Assembly (NCBI RefSeq): GCF_029433105.1
Contig: NZ_JARNTW010000011.1
Span: 62,001 to 126,000, forward strand
DNA length: 64,000 nt
Direction of reading: 5' to 3'
Origin: Runella sp. MFBS21
GTDB lineage: Bacteria; Bacteroidota; Bacteroidia; Cytophagales; Spirosomataceae
Shown: positions 36,380 through 44,873 of the stretch, one piece after another
Layout of the letters: every line of letters begins with the position of its first letter
Numbering within the stretch: the stretch's first letter is position 1
The notes under the pieces: generated by a model
What the model saw: only the letters and a program-made list of their open reading frames with translations
Told to the model about the DNA's origin: nothing
Databases searched by the model: none
Program-made: the position numbers and the translations under genes

Positions 36380-36826
36380 ATATTACCCTAATTTTGAAGG
36401 AACGATAGTGGTTAAGTATTTGCAATTTTTTGGACGAAAAAACTATTTTTTAAGATAGAAAATATATCCTAAAAAGAAATGATTAAAATTTTGAAACAAA
36501 ATTTAAGATACCAAACCACTTTGAAAAAACATAACAAGTAGATAATGAGCGAAAAAGGCGAGGAAAAGGCTTAATTCTGTCAAAATGTAGTCGAAAATAA
36601 AATATATGCTTGCGTAAATGCTTTATTTTCAGTAGTTTATGTGGTTGTTAATATGTTTGAATTCTCATTATTAGAGATTTTGCTTCTTAAAAATGAAAAG
36701 AAAGAACAAAGATTCTATTAAAACCAAGCAATTAAGAAAAATTTGGATGTAATACTTTGTTTATAATGTGCTGAATTTCAGTGTATTGTGCGTAATTCTG
36801 TCAAAATGTAGCAAAACAATCACAAA

Positions 36827-36854
36827 TTCTGACAATCTCATTGTATTGACAGAA
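36827..36854. promoter_or_regulatory. Candidate rep operator (inverted half-iterons)
   Basis: TTCTGACAAT and ATTGACAGAA form a 10-bp inverted repeat with one mismatch and an 8-bp spacer. It ends 42 bp before the rep start codon. In iteron plasmids, dimeric Rep binds such half-iteron palindromes and represses its own gene. Confidence 0.55.
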
Positions 36855-36896
36855 AAGATAGCTACCTTAGCTAGTCCAAACCTAATTGCAGTTTGA

Positions 36897-37841
36897 ATGA
36901 TAAAGCTCAGACACTTTAATCGCCAGCCCAACGGAGTAATCATGAGTCGACAGAATTTTTCACTGTTGGAGAAGCGAGTTTTTTATATAGTAATGAATCA
37001 AATCACAGAAGCCGATGCGGAGTTGCGTCAAAACAAGTACTTCCGAATTCCAGCCAAACTGATTACAAACAATTATCGACAGATATTAGCAATGACGCAG
37101 TCACTGATGAGAAATTGTCAGATTTGGCTCCGCAATGACGAAGAAAAAGAGTTTAGTGCCTATAATGTATTCTCATCGGCAAAATATAGTGCTAAAGAAG
37201 GAGTGTTTGAAATCGGGGTTTCGTACGAAGTCTTGCCGCATATCGCCAAAATCAAAAGTGGCTACACCGAATACGAACTCGCTATTGCATTGTCGCTCAA
37301 TAAGACCTATTCACAAAGATTGTACGAAATCTTGTCACGTTGGAAAAATTTTAACGGAGGTGCTTGGTCAGAGATTTCGGTAGATGATTTGCGCGAATTG
37401 ATTTCGGCTACCGAAGAAACCTACGATGATTTTGGTCAGTTTAAAAGACGTGTCTTAGATCCAAGTCAGGAAGAGATTTCGGCCAAGACAGATTTATCAT
37501 TTACCTACCAAATACATAAGACAGGTCGTAAGGTGACTCACATTTCATTTATCATCAATACGCAAGAGTCGAAAGCATTGGCCGAGCTACAAGAAATACG
37601 TGAGGAACTCGGTAAAATGAACATGGATGACCGCTGGAAATATTTCCAAGAACGCCTTCAAGCTTATGATTTTTCTAGATTGCAGCAGAGCAAAATTATA
37701 CAAAACGAAGACCTAGCCAACTTGTTTATCAACGCCGATATGGAGATACAAGCTGGCAAACGCACACCCAATAACCCAACGGCCTACATGGCAGTTATTT
37801 TAGGGTTCAGTGAAAGTAGCAAGACAAAAAAAAGCAAGTAA
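36897..37841 (+). CDS. Plasmid replication initiator, Rep_3/RepB family
   Basis: This 314-residue initiator has two winged-helix domains typical of Rep_3: NFSLLEKRVFYIVMNQI at the start of the first and LSLNKTYSQRLYEILSRWKNF, DDLRELI and GQFKRRVLDP in the second. It binds iterons as a monomer to open the origin and, as a dimer, shuts off its own promoter. The iterons and a palindromic operator lie directly upstream. An internal start at 36942 (MSRQNFS) is possible. This gene, together with parAB, shows that the window belongs to an extrachromosomal element or an integrated plasmid. Confidence 0.93.
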   Translation: MIKLRHFNRQPNGVIMSRQNFSLLEKRVFYIVMNQITEADAELRQNKYFRIPAKLITNNYRQILAMTQSLMRNCQIWLRNDEEKEFSAYNVFSSAKYSAKEGVFEIGVSYEVLPHIAKIKSGYTEYELAIALSLNKTYSQRLYEILSRWKNFNGGAWSEISVDDLRELISATEETYDDFGQFKRRVLDPSQEEISAKTDLSFTYQIHKTGRKVTHISFIINTQESKALAELQEIREELGKMNMDDRWKYFQERLQAYDFSRLQQSKIIQNEDLANLFINADMEIQAGKRTPNNPTAYMAVILGFSESSKTKKSK

Positions 37842-37860
37842 ATACCGCAATTTTCGGGTT

Positions 37861-37889
37861 TTGACGGGGCTTCGTACTCACTACTTTTG
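37861..37889 (+). promoter_or_regulatory. Bacteroidota-type promoter of the Ada-like gene
   Basis: TTG at 37861-37863 and TACTTTTG at 37882-37889 are separated by 18 bp. They match the TTG / TAnnTTTG consensus of this phylum. The start codon follows at 37911. Confidence 0.6.
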
Positions 37890-37910
37890 TAGAAGAATCA
37901 ACCAAAAATT

Positions 37911-38765
37911 GTGATGACAACTCAAGACCCAATTACCTACAAAAAAATTGAGGAAGCGATTGCGTATATCCAACGGAGTTTTCGACAACAGCCTAGTTTA
38001 GAGGCGATTGCAGAAGAGGTGCATTTGAGCCCTTTTCATTTTCAAAGATTGTTTAGCGAATGGGCGGGAATAAGTCCGAAGAAATTTTTACAATACCTGA
38101 GCATAGAACATGCCAAACAATTGTTGTATCACTCCCAAACTTCTCTCTCTGAAGTGGCATACGAAACGGGCTTGTCGGGCACGGGGCGTCTTTACGATTT
38201 GTTTGTAAATATTGAGGGTATGACACCCGGCGAATACAAAAATGGAGGCGAAAATCTCACAATCAATTATAGTTATGCCCAAACTCCTTTTGGTAATATT
38301 ATGGTAGCATCGACCCCTAAAGGAGTATGTTATATGGCTTTTGATGATGAAGCAAACAATGCTTTTGACGCCCTCCAATTGGCATTCCCCAAAGCTACCT
38401 ATCGGTCTATTCTTGACCAACACCAACAAAATGCTTTATTGATTTTCCAAGAAGATTGGCAGCAACTTCCTCAAATCAAATTGCATTTAAAAGGTACTGA
38501 TTTTCAGCTTAAAGTATGGGAAGCGCTTCTCAAAATTCCTAAAGGAAAATTGACAACCTATGGAAACATAGCACAGCAGATTGAAAAACCATCCGCAGCT
38601 AGAGCGGTAGGCTCAGCTATTGGCGACAATCCCGTAGCCTTTCTTATACCATGTCATCGCGTAATACAGTCAAATGGTATCTTAGGACAATACCATTGGG
38701 GAAGTCCTAGAAAGGCCGCTATCATAGGCTGGGAAGCAGCGAAGATTGAGGGGGTAATTTGCTGA
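37911..38765 (+). CDS. Ada-like AraC-HTH / methylated-DNA cysteine methyltransferase
   Basis: This 284-residue protein has an N-terminal AraC-type double HTH (about 10-105, AIAEEVHLSPFHFQRLFSEWAGISPKKFLQ). A C-terminal O6-alkylguanine-DNA alkyltransferase follows, with the alkyl-acceptor Cys248 in IPCHRVI. It transfers alkyl groups from O6-alkylguanine to itself. It lacks the N-terminal zinc domain that in E. coli Ada senses phosphotriester damage, so methylation-driven activation of that kind is not possible. It has its own promoter and sits next to the plasmid rep gene. Its gene-regulatory role is uncertain. Confidence 0.93.
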   Translation: MMTTQDPITYKKIEEAIAYIQRSFRQQPSLEAIAEEVHLSPFHFQRLFSEWAGISPKKFLQYLSIEHAKQLLYHSQTSLSEVAYETGLSGTGRLYDLFVNIEGMTPGEYKNGGENLTINYSYAQTPFGNIMVASTPKGVCYMAFDDEANNAFDALQLAFPKATYRSILDQHQQNALLIFQEDWQQLPQIKLHLKGTDFQLKVWEALLKIPKGKLTTYGNIAQQIEKPSAARAVGSAIGDNPVAFLIPCHRVIQSNGILGQYHWGSPRKAAIIGWEAAKIEGVIC

Positions 38766-38872
38766 TTTACAATTGAAAATAATTTTTGATTTGAAATTTG
38801 TTTATTCCAAAAACTGACAACAATCAGTTTTTGAATGTGCTAAATGTTACAAAAAGCCTTCGTATTAGCCTC

Positions 38873-38880
38873 TACTTTTG
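38873..38880 (+). promoter_or_regulatory. -7 element TACTTTTG upstream of MBL-rhodanese gene
   Basis: The TAnnTTTG match lies 38 bp before the ATG at 38919 and inside any reading that begins at 38844. This supports 38919 as the true start. The -33 element is weak. Confidence 0.5.
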
Positions 38881-38918
38881 CTTCATCGAAAAAGAACAAA
38901 AACCAAACAAATACAACG

Positions 38919-40340
38919 ATGAAAGTAGAGCAAATTTATACTGGATGTTTGGCCGAAGCGGCCTATTATATTGAATCAGAAGGTGAGGCTGCGGTGATTG
39001 ACCCTCTTCGTGATACCAAGCCATTTATCGAAAAAGCCAAAAACGACGGTGCTCACATCAAATATGTTTTTGAAACTCATTTTCACGCTGATTTTGTATC
39101 AGGACATTTAGACTTATCCAATCAAACAGGTGCTTCGATTGTATTTGGTCCATTGGCAAAACCGGCATATCCGGCCCTAATTGCCGAAGATAATCAGGAG
39201 TTTCAGTTAGGAAAAATAAAAATCAGGGCCCTTCATACGCCGGGTCATACCATGGAATCTACCTGTTTTTTGTTGATTGATGAAGAAGGCAAAGAAATGG
39301 CCATTTTTACCGGCGATACTTTGTTTATTGGAGACGTAGGACGCCCAGATTTGGCGCAACATGTAGTGAGTGATTTGACCCAAGAAAAACTGGCGGGGCA
39401 TTTGTATGAATCACTCCATAATAAAATAATGCCCTTGTCTAATGATCTCATCGTATATCCTGGCCATGGAGCGGGTAGTGCTTGTGGCAAAAAAATGAGT
39501 AAGGAAACCACGGATACGCTCGGAAATCAGAAATTATTCAACTATGCTCTTAATCCCACTCTTACCAAAGAAGCATTCATCAAAGAGATATTGACGGGGC
39601 TTGTTGCGCCACCAAGCTATTTTCCCCAAAATGTACTGATGAATATCAAAGGTTATGAAAGTCTGGAAGAGGTAATGAAAAGAGGTACTCAAGCGCTGAC
39701 GCCAGCCGCTTTTGAAGCAGCGGCCAACGAAACGGAAGCTCTTATTTTGGATGTAAGAGAGGCACAAATATTTGCCAAGGGATTTGTACCCAATTCCATT
39801 AATATTGGACTTGACGGCCAATTTGCATCTTGGGTGGGTACATTGATAGCTGATATTGGGCAGCCTATTCTTTTAGTGACTGAGCAAGGACGAGAGCAAG
39901 AAGCCATAACCCGCTTGGCAAGAGTCGGATATGACAATTGTATTGGGTATTTGGAAGGAGGCTTTGAGGCATGGAAAGAAGCACAAAAAGAGATAGATGA
40001 GGTCGCTACTATTTCGGCCGATCATTTTGCCGATTTCTACCTGAAACAACCTTCTACTCCGGTTTTTGATGTGAGAAAGAAAAGCGAATATGACTCCGAG
40101 CATGTGATTGGGGTTGAGAACTTACCGTTAGATTTTTTGAATGAAAATATGGCTCGTCTCCTTCCCACCACCACCACTTATATTCACTGTGCAGGAGGCT
40201 ACCGTTCGATGATTGCGATTTCTATTCTGAAAGCCCGTGGTTTTCAAAACCTCGTTGACGTAGAAGGAGGTTTTGCGGCTCTCAAGGCCACCCACAAATT
40301 ACCCCTCACCGAATACGTTTGCCCTAGTACTTTGTTGTAA
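38919..40340 (+). CDS. MBL-fold hydrolase fused to two rhodanese domains
   Basis: The protein is 473 residues from the preferred ATG (KVEQIYTGCLAEAAYYI follows). The MBL domain (about 1-230) has THFHADFVSGH and PGHGAGSACGK. The fold and fusion match persulfide dioxygenase/BlhA-like proteins of sulfur metabolism. Rhodanese 1 (about 255-350) lacks a catalytic Cys at the loop, where LLVTEQGREQE stands. Rhodanese 2 (about 370-465) has it in YIHCAGGYRS. The pair of one inactive and one active rhodanese is common in the family. It probably handles glutathione or protein persulfides in the cytoplasm. A terminator follows at once. Confidence 0.88.
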   Translation: MKVEQIYTGCLAEAAYYIESEGEAAVIDPLRDTKPFIEKAKNDGAHIKYVFETHFHADFVSGHLDLSNQTGASIVFGPLAKPAYPALIAEDNQEFQLGKIKIRALHTPGHTMESTCFLLIDEEGKEMAIFTGDTLFIGDVGRPDLAQHVVSDLTQEKLAGHLYESLHNKIMPLSNDLIVYPGHGAGSACGKKMSKETTDTLGNQKLFNYALNPTLTKEAFIKEILTGLVAPPSYFPQNVLMNIKGYESLEEVMKRGTQALTPAAFEAAANETEALILDVREAQIFAKGFVPNSINIGLDGQFASWVGTLIADIGQPILLVTEQGREQEAITRLARVGYDNCIGYLEGGFEAWKEAQKEIDEVATISADHFADFYLKQPSTPVFDVRKKSEYDSEHVIGVENLPLDFLNENMARLLPTTTTYIHCAGGYRSMIAISILKARGFQNLVDVEGGFAALKATHKLPLTEYVCPSTLL

Positions 40341-40350
40341 AAAAATCTAA

Positions 40351-40386
40351 AAAAGCCTTGCTTCCTAAAATGGGAGCAGGGCTTTT
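40351..40386 (+). terminator. Intrinsic terminator after the MBL-rhodanese gene
   Basis: The 15-bp arms AAAAGCCTTGCTTCC and GGGAGCAGGGCTTTT pair with two G-U and enclose a 6-nt loop. The 5' side is A-rich and the 3' side ends in TTTT. Confidence 0.8.
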
Positions 40387-40399
40387 AGAAAATATACAA

Positions 40400-40433
40400 A
40401 TCCTACCCTAAAACCACAGTTGTGGGGTAGGAT
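40400..40433 (-). terminator. Hairpin over the 3' end of the small secreted protein gene
   Basis: The arms ATCCTACCC and GGGTAGGAT enclose 16 nt that contain the nested pair CCAC/GTGG. On the minus strand a T-rich stretch follows. The hairpin includes the stop codon of the gene. Confidence 0.5.
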
Positions 40434-40771
40434 GAATAAAATGTTCTTATGAATATAGTTTTTGTAATGCACTCTTTTTCAGTGCTGATATATAAAAAAT
40501 AAACACCATCATTGAGCTCTTTAAGGTTTAATTTTTGGACAAAATGAGAATTACCTCGTTTTATGAAACCTCGGTGTAATATCTTATTTTTTTCATCCAT
40601 AAGTCGTACTTCTAGATAGTGTTCAGTGGGTTTTTCGACGCCAATCCATAGCTGAGAACGATGATTGGCGGTTATTTGGGCTTTTAATTGGGTATTGTCT
40701 TTTTCTTCTGTAGGTATTGCATGAGTGTAAAAAGACACGCTTGCCACTAGGGCGAGAAAAAAGGATTTCAT
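40403..40771 (-). CDS. Small secreted protein, function unknown
   Basis: This 122-residue protein has an N-terminal signal peptide (KSFFLALVASVSFYTHA) and a mature part rich in beta strands. Its C-terminal half (LKELNDGVYFLYISTEKECITKTIFI) resembles the beta-sandwich of C-terminal sorting or DUF3244-like domains, where a GxYFLxI strand is typical. There is no catalytic motif. It is convergent with the MBL-rhodanese gene. It is a single-gene unit as far as can be seen, with a 212-bp gap upstream. Confidence 0.65.
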   Translation of the reverse strand: MKSFFLALVASVSFYTHAIPTEEKDNTQLKAQITANHRSQLWIGVEKPTEHYLEVRLMDEKNKILHRGFIKRGNSHFVQKLNLKELNDGVYFLYISTEKECITKTIFIRTFYSSYPTTVVLG

Positions 40772-40917
40772 GGTTGAGAATTTGTTTAAAATGGCTGTGT
40801 TTGGTTGTAGTCATTATCAATGACTCCCCAAAAGTAAAGGACGCATAAATAATGGCTATTTGCTTTTGACCCAAGTGTAAAAAATGAGCCTTGAAGTGTC
40901 AGAATAGAATGCTCACA

Positions 40918-40970
40918 AAAACACAAACCGATGACAGGAGACACTCACTCCTGTCATCGGTTTGTGTTTT
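40918..40970 (-). terminator. 23-bp perfect hairpin terminator of the Gfo/Idh operon
   Basis: Two perfect 23-bp arms (40918-40940 and 40948-40970) enclose a 7-nt loop. The left arm starts AAAACACAAACCGATG and the right arm is its complement. It lies 14 bp beyond the stop codon of the minus-strand Gfo/Idh gene and ends in T on that strand. Confidence 0.85.
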
Positions 40971-40983
40971 GATTCACTAAAAC

Positions 40984-42303
40984 CTAAATCTTAATTCCCC
41001 AAGTACTGTTCATTTCCCGTCCGAGAAGAGCATTTGCCTCTTTGTCGTTTTTAAAAGTTTCCTTTTTAGGATTCCATTGTAGAGGGCGCTTAAGTTGATA
41101 GGCGATGTTCCCGATGTTGCAAACGGAGGCCGTACGATGCCCAATCTCAACATCGCAAATAGGCTTACTACGTTTGCGCATGGCATCAAAAAAGTCTTTA
41201 TAATGGTTTTCACTTTTATAGACATGCTTCTCATTTTCTCCGATTACTTTATCTTTCAGCGATGCAGGAGTAGTTTCGAGTTTTTTTCTTTGTACTCTGA
41301 TTTCTCCTTCACTTCCTGTAAACAAGATGGCGTTGCTCCAATCCCATTTTTCGTGGGTCATGGTGATGCCATTGCCGTAGCGATAAGTTAAGAAAGGATG
41401 GTCTTTGCCATCGGGTGCAATGACTTCTACCGGCCCGCTATCGTCCATATCCAAAGCCCATTGTACAATATCAAACATATGTGCACCCCAATCGGTGACC
41501 ATGCCACCGCCGAATTCTTTGTAATTGCGCCAATTTGGAAACACGTCTTTAGAAGTAGGAGGAGCCAACTCTGAGTTGAAAGCTACGGGCAAATTAGGCC
41601 CCAGCCAAGCATTCCAGTCCAAGCCATCGGGAATCGGCTCGGCGGGTAGGTTGTAGGCTAGTGGAGGAGGGCCGACGTTTACTTTGATGCTTTTGATTTC
41701 GCCGATATAGCCGTTGCGAATCAGCTCGGCCGTTTGGCGAAATTCGGGCCATGAGCGTTGCATACTTCCTGTTTGAAATACTCGTTTGTGTTTACGAGCG
41801 GCTTCTACCATTGCTCTTCCTTCTTTAACAGTCAGAGAAAGAGGCTTTTCGCAATAAATATCCTTCCCTGCTTCAGCAGCTCTGACGGCCATGGCAGCGT
41901 GCCAATGGTCGGGGGTAGCAATCACCACCGCATCTACGTCTTTGCGCGCAAGCAATTCCCGAAAATCATTGTAAACTGGAATCTCGGAATAAGAACCTTG
42001 GCCGGTATTTTTTTCATAATATGCCTTGATTCGATCTAAAGTAAGTTGAGCTTTGGCTTTATATACTTCGCTGAGAGCTACAATGCGGGCTTCTCCCGTG
42101 CTCAAAAACGAATTGGTAAGACTGCGCCCTTGCTTGCCGGTTCCGATAAAACCCAAAGAAATCATATCGCTAGGGGCTAAGTATTTGGAGCCGTCGGGGC
42201 GTTTGCCACCCAACACAAATCGAGGTACAATCATGATACCCGCCAAAGCCGAAGAGGCTTTTCCAACAAATTGACGGCGATTTAGGGTGTTTTCTTTTTT
42301 CAT
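40984..42303 (-). CDS. Gfo/Idh/MocA family oxidoreductase, exported
   Basis: This 439-residue protein has a Tat-like leader (NRRQFVGKASSALAGIMIVP). A NAD(P)-binding Rossmann domain follows with GFIGTGKQGRS, VVIATPDHWHA and the catalytic Lys region in EKPLSLTVKEGR. The C-terminal domain is of the Gfo/Idh/MocA type and includes DWGAHMFDIVQWALDMD. Such Tat-exported members in Bacteroidota act on sugars or sugar acids and are often glycosidase-like. It lies 78 bp after the alginate-lyase-like gene in the same direction, so both probably work on the same polysaccharide. The 23-bp hairpin ends the unit. Confidence 0.9.
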   Translation of the reverse strand: MKKENTLNRRQFVGKASSALAGIMIVPRFVLGGKRPDGSKYLAPSDMISLGFIGTGKQGRSLTNSFLSTGEARIVALSEVYKAKAQLTLDRIKAYYEKNTGQGSYSEIPVYNDFRELLARKDVDAVVIATPDHWHAAMAVRAAEAGKDIYCEKPLSLTVKEGRAMVEAARKHKRVFQTGSMQRSWPEFRQTAELIRNGYIGEIKSIKVNVGPPPLAYNLPAEPIPDGLDWNAWLGPNLPVAFNSELAPPTSKDVFPNWRNYKEFGGGMVTDWGAHMFDIVQWALDMDDSGPVEVIAPDGKDHPFLTYRYGNGITMTHEKWDWSNAILFTGSEGEIRVQRKKLETTPASLKDKVIGENEKHVYKSENHYKDFFDAMRKRSKPICDVEIGHRTASVCNIGNIAYQLKRPLQWNPKKETFKNDKEANALLGREMNSTWGIKI

Positions 42304-42380
42304 ATAACAAATTGTAGATTAAAGGAGTCAAAAATAAATGCTATAATAGAAGATAAAGAGTTGTGATTTAGGGGTTTATG

Positions 42381-43463
42381 TTACTTATATCCATTGAGTT
42401 GAACTTTCATTAAAGTAGGAAATACCCAAGCAAAATGATGCGTAGTATTGATAATAGGCTGAACCGCTGTGACGTATGTAGTGTACCGTTGATCTTGGTA
42501 AATATCAGCCATTGAAGCAAGCAGCAGCCCAGGCCAGTTTTCGGGAGAACCAGGACGCGGATTTTCAAACCATTTCCATTCTTGGGGATTCAAATTATAA
42601 TAGTAAAGATAGTCGAGGGCATTTTTGAGAGAACGGTTGTCTTGGCTTAAAAAGAAAAGATTTTCGCCCGTTGCATTATAAGCCATCCAACAAGCTGCCG
42701 TAATAGGTGCCAACGAAAAGTAAGTGTACCAAATCCCGTTGGCTCCACGGCGGGTCTCTTCGGGCATGCTGCCATCGGGGGCTATTTTATGGAAAAGGTC
42801 GCTTTTGATAAGGCGGATATTTTCGGCGATTTCGGCTGTGTTATCCAAAAAATAAGCACAAAGAATAGAGCCAAATCGTCCCCAATCTGCCCAGTTGTTT
42901 TTACGATTTCTGATTTCATTGCAAGCCTTTAGATAAACACCCTTGACCCATTTTTTAAACACTAGCCGTTCATCATCTTTCCATCCTTGATAAGACATCA
43001 ATAATTCGCCTGCCATCACCATGCCACTCCCCGCATATGACATCACCAAGCTTCCGTCGGCTTCCGAATATTGAGTGTTTAGTTCGGCCCAGTTTTTGAG
43101 GATAGAACGAGATTTCTCGGCGTATTTGGCTTGTCCGCTCAATTGATATGCTAACGCACAAGCATAGGCATCAAAAGAATCTGAGTTAAGGCTTTTGGAA
43201 TTTTTACGGTGCATTTCGGCATTGACATAATACCCCGGTACGCTAAAATCAGCCAAGGCATGGATTGGATGTGCAAAGGCAGAATCGGCATAGGCAATTA
43301 GCTGCCTATAAGCATCATAGTAAGGTTGGCGTTGAGATTGTATTTGAGCTTTTACAAACGTAAGTTGCGCTTTGGGATGCATCCCCCCAGGGTGCTCAAG
43401 TGCATTGCCTATCAGCGATGTGCAGACTATAGTCAAAAACAGAAGAATAGCTTTGAGATTCAT
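42381..43463 (-). CDS. Alginate lyase family protein
   Basis: The 360-residue protein has a signal peptide (NLKAILLFLTIVCTSLIGNA). The alpha/alpha-barrel pattern is that of the AlgL-type alginate lyase family (Pfam Alginate_lyase): PYYDAYRQLIAYADS, FDAYACALAYQLSGQAKYAEKS, RNRKNNWADWGRF and PDGSMPEETRRGANGIWY. The NNW segment fits the substrate-binding Asn region. It would depolymerise a uronate polysaccharide in the periplasm. Met codons at 43478 and 43469 are alternative starts. The partner Gfo/Idh gene lies downstream. Confidence 0.82.
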   Translation of the reverse strand: MNLKAILLFLTIVCTSLIGNALEHPGGMHPKAQLTFVKAQIQSQRQPYYDAYRQLIAYADSAFAHPIHALADFSVPGYYVNAEMHRKNSKSLNSDSFDAYACALAYQLSGQAKYAEKSRSILKNWAELNTQYSEADGSLVMSYAGSGMVMAGELLMSYQGWKDDERLVFKKWVKGVYLKACNEIRNRKNNWADWGRFGSILCAYFLDNTAEIAENIRLIKSDLFHKIAPDGSMPEETRRGANGIWYTYFSLAPITAACWMAYNATGENLFFLSQDNRSLKNALDYLYYYNLNPQEWKWFENPRPGSPENWPGLLLASMADIYQDQRYTTYVTAVQPIINTTHHFAWVFPTLMKVQLNGYK

Positions 43464-43521
43464 AGCCATAAAAGCCACATCTCAAAGCGATATAACTGAA
43501 AATAAAGGGTTATTTTGGGAA

Positions 43522-43670
43522 TTGACATCCTCCCACGTCTAAAGACTGCGAGACTCCTTTAATTGGCTTCTCATGCCCGACAGGGAGAATTGGAGTATAT
43601 CTTTGTTGTATTCACGTTTCGCAACTGCGAAGTACCACAACAGGAACATACCGCACGATTTTCTATGAGT
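43522..43670 (-). mobile_element. Likely IS200/IS605 right-end scar with tnpB 3' remnant
   Basis: On the minus strand this piece reads as a Cys-containing tail (ENRAVCSCCG ... NSPCRA, then stop). A GC-rich stem-loop-like stretch follows and ends in GTGGGAGGATGTCAA, a form typical of the right end of TnpB elements. There is no tnpA and no body of tnpB. The call rests on similarity to remembered element ends, so it is tentative. Confidence 0.42.
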
Positions 43671-43802
43671 CAAACAAGGGAGTATATATAATTTTTGTCA
43701 TATTTTTTGCCCTGCTTGGCTAAAAAAAATAAGCCTAACCAACCTGTTTTTCATGGTATTGAAGATGGTAAATTTATTAATAATTACCTACGATAAAATG
43801 GA

Positions 43803-43830
43803 ACCTTATCTTAACTAAGGTATATCTTTG
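43803..43830 (+). promoter_or_regulatory. Integrase promoter and inverted repeat
   Basis: ACCTTA (43803-43808) and TAAGGT (43816-43821) form an inverted repeat with a 7-nt spacer. It abuts a -7 element TATCTTTG at 43823-43830. It could be an operator or a recombinase core site. The start codon is at 43854. Confidence 0.42.
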
Positions 43831-43853
43831 TTTTTATTATATTTTTATCCAAA

Positions 43854-44813
43854 ATGGAAAAGCAAACACCGATTATCCCTGTATATAATAAGGTAGATAT
43901 TTCAGAGCCACTTGCCAACAAAGTAGCTGCTTACGCTCGTAAAGGCTTGGAAGGAGCGGCTAATACAAAACGAGCCTATCAAAGCGATCTTAAGTATTAC
44001 CGAAGTTGGTGTGCTGAAAATGGCCAAGTTGAAACGCCCGCTTCAGCTACTACATTGGCAGCATACGTCACACATCTGGCGGATACGCATAAATGGGCGA
44101 GTATCAATCGAAAATTATCAGCTATTCGTAAACTTCATGAGTTGAATAATCTTGATCTACCGACTAAAGACAGGGCTTTTCGGGTAGTGATGGAAGGTAT
44201 CAAGCGAACGAATGGCGTGCGTCAGAAACAAGCTCCTGCGTTTAAGATGAAAGAACTTAAAAATATTCTACGAGGAATTGAAACTACGACCAATGGAGGT
44301 CTACGTGATAAGTGCTTGATTTTGTTGGGATTTGCTGGGGCTTATCGACGCTCGGAGCTGGTGAGTCTGAATATTGAAGACGTACATTTTAGCGAGGAGG
44401 GAGCGATTATCTCTTTATCCAAAAGCAAAACCAATCAGTATGGGGAAGCAGAAGAAAAAGCTTTTTTCTTTAGTCCTGAAGCCGACTTTTGTCCTATCCG
44501 AACTTTAAAAAATTGGATAAGTCGTTTGGAAAAAGTCACTGGCCCCTTATTTATGAGAGTGCGTAAAGGTGATAAAATTACGGACGAACGTTTAAATGAT
44601 ATGACTGTTTATGAGATAGTTAAGAAATACTTCGGGGAGCGCTATTCGGCCCACTCGTTGAGAGCTTCTTTCATAACTATAGCCAAAATCAACGGAGCGG
44701 ATGATTCGGAAATTATGCGACAATCCAAACACAAAACGAGTTTGATGATTCAACGATACACCCGAATCGAAGACATCAAGGAGCACAATGCTGCTACTAA
44801 ATTAGGACTTTGA
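43854..44813 (+). CDS. Tyrosine recombinase / site-specific integrase
   Basis: This 319-residue protein has an N-terminal SAM-like core-binding domain (about 25-115, NTKRAYQSDLKYYRSWCAENG). A catalytic domain follows with Arg in GAYRRSELVSL, HSLRASFI, a His in the SKHKTS segment and Tyr in IQRYTRI. All main catalytic residues of the family are present, so it is probably active. It may resolve plasmid multimers or move an element; the neighbours do not say which. The gene stands alone, has its own promoter and is flanked by an IS-like scar upstream and a nested hairpin downstream. Confidence 0.92.
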   Translation: MEKQTPIIPVYNKVDISEPLANKVAAYARKGLEGAANTKRAYQSDLKYYRSWCAENGQVETPASATTLAAYVTHLADTHKWASINRKLSAIRKLHELNNLDLPTKDRAFRVVMEGIKRTNGVRQKQAPAFKMKELKNILRGIETTTNGGLRDKCLILLGFAGAYRRSELVSLNIEDVHFSEEGAIISLSKSKTNQYGEAEEKAFFFSPEADFCPIRTLKNWISRLEKVTGPLFMRVRKGDKITDERLNDMTVYEIVKKYFGERYSAHSLRASFITIAKINGADDSEIMRQSKHKTSLMIQRYTRIEDIKEHNAATKLGL

Positions 44814-44873
44814 AAGCGCCTGAGAATTGAATATTCTGGAACGATCCAGATTAGTTTTTTACTAAGGCGCTTT
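44813..44873. terminator. Nested hairpin between convergent integrase and FGE genes
   Basis: Outer arms AAAGCGCCT (44813-44821) and AGGCGCTTT (44865-44873) overlap the ends of both genes. Inside lies TCTGGA-ACGA-TCCAGA (44835-44850), followed by TTAGTTTTTT. The inner hairpin with its T-run is a normal terminator for the integrase. The outer stem could make it bidirectional. Confidence 0.65.

Larger units (their letters stand above)
35818..36896. other. Replication origin region between parA and rep
   Basis: About 1.08 kb without genes separates the divergent parA and rep genes. It contains parA-side inverted repeats, a cluster of seven full iterons plus one degenerate unit, two isolated iterons, inverted half-iterons and a very AT-rich stretch (about 36400-36790) fit for strand opening. 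No perfect DnaA box (TTWTNCACA) was found by eye. The layout is that of an iteron-controlled theta plasmid. Confidence 0.8.
43479..43853. other. Gap with a transposon scar and the integrase promoter
   Basis: The 375 bp contain a likely IS200/IS605 right-end remnant (43522-43670) and the promoter and inverted repeat of the tyrosine recombinase. No intact gene is seen. Confidence 0.5.

Noticed and set aside
38844-38918. Upstream start for the MBL-rhodanese protein
   Set aside because: A TACTTTTG promoter element lies inside this stretch, and the added 25 residues are low-complexity and absent from the family pattern.
39731-40050. Loss of function in the first rhodanese domain
   Set aside because: An inactive first and active second rhodanese is common in MBL-rhodanese fusions, so it is not a notable defect.
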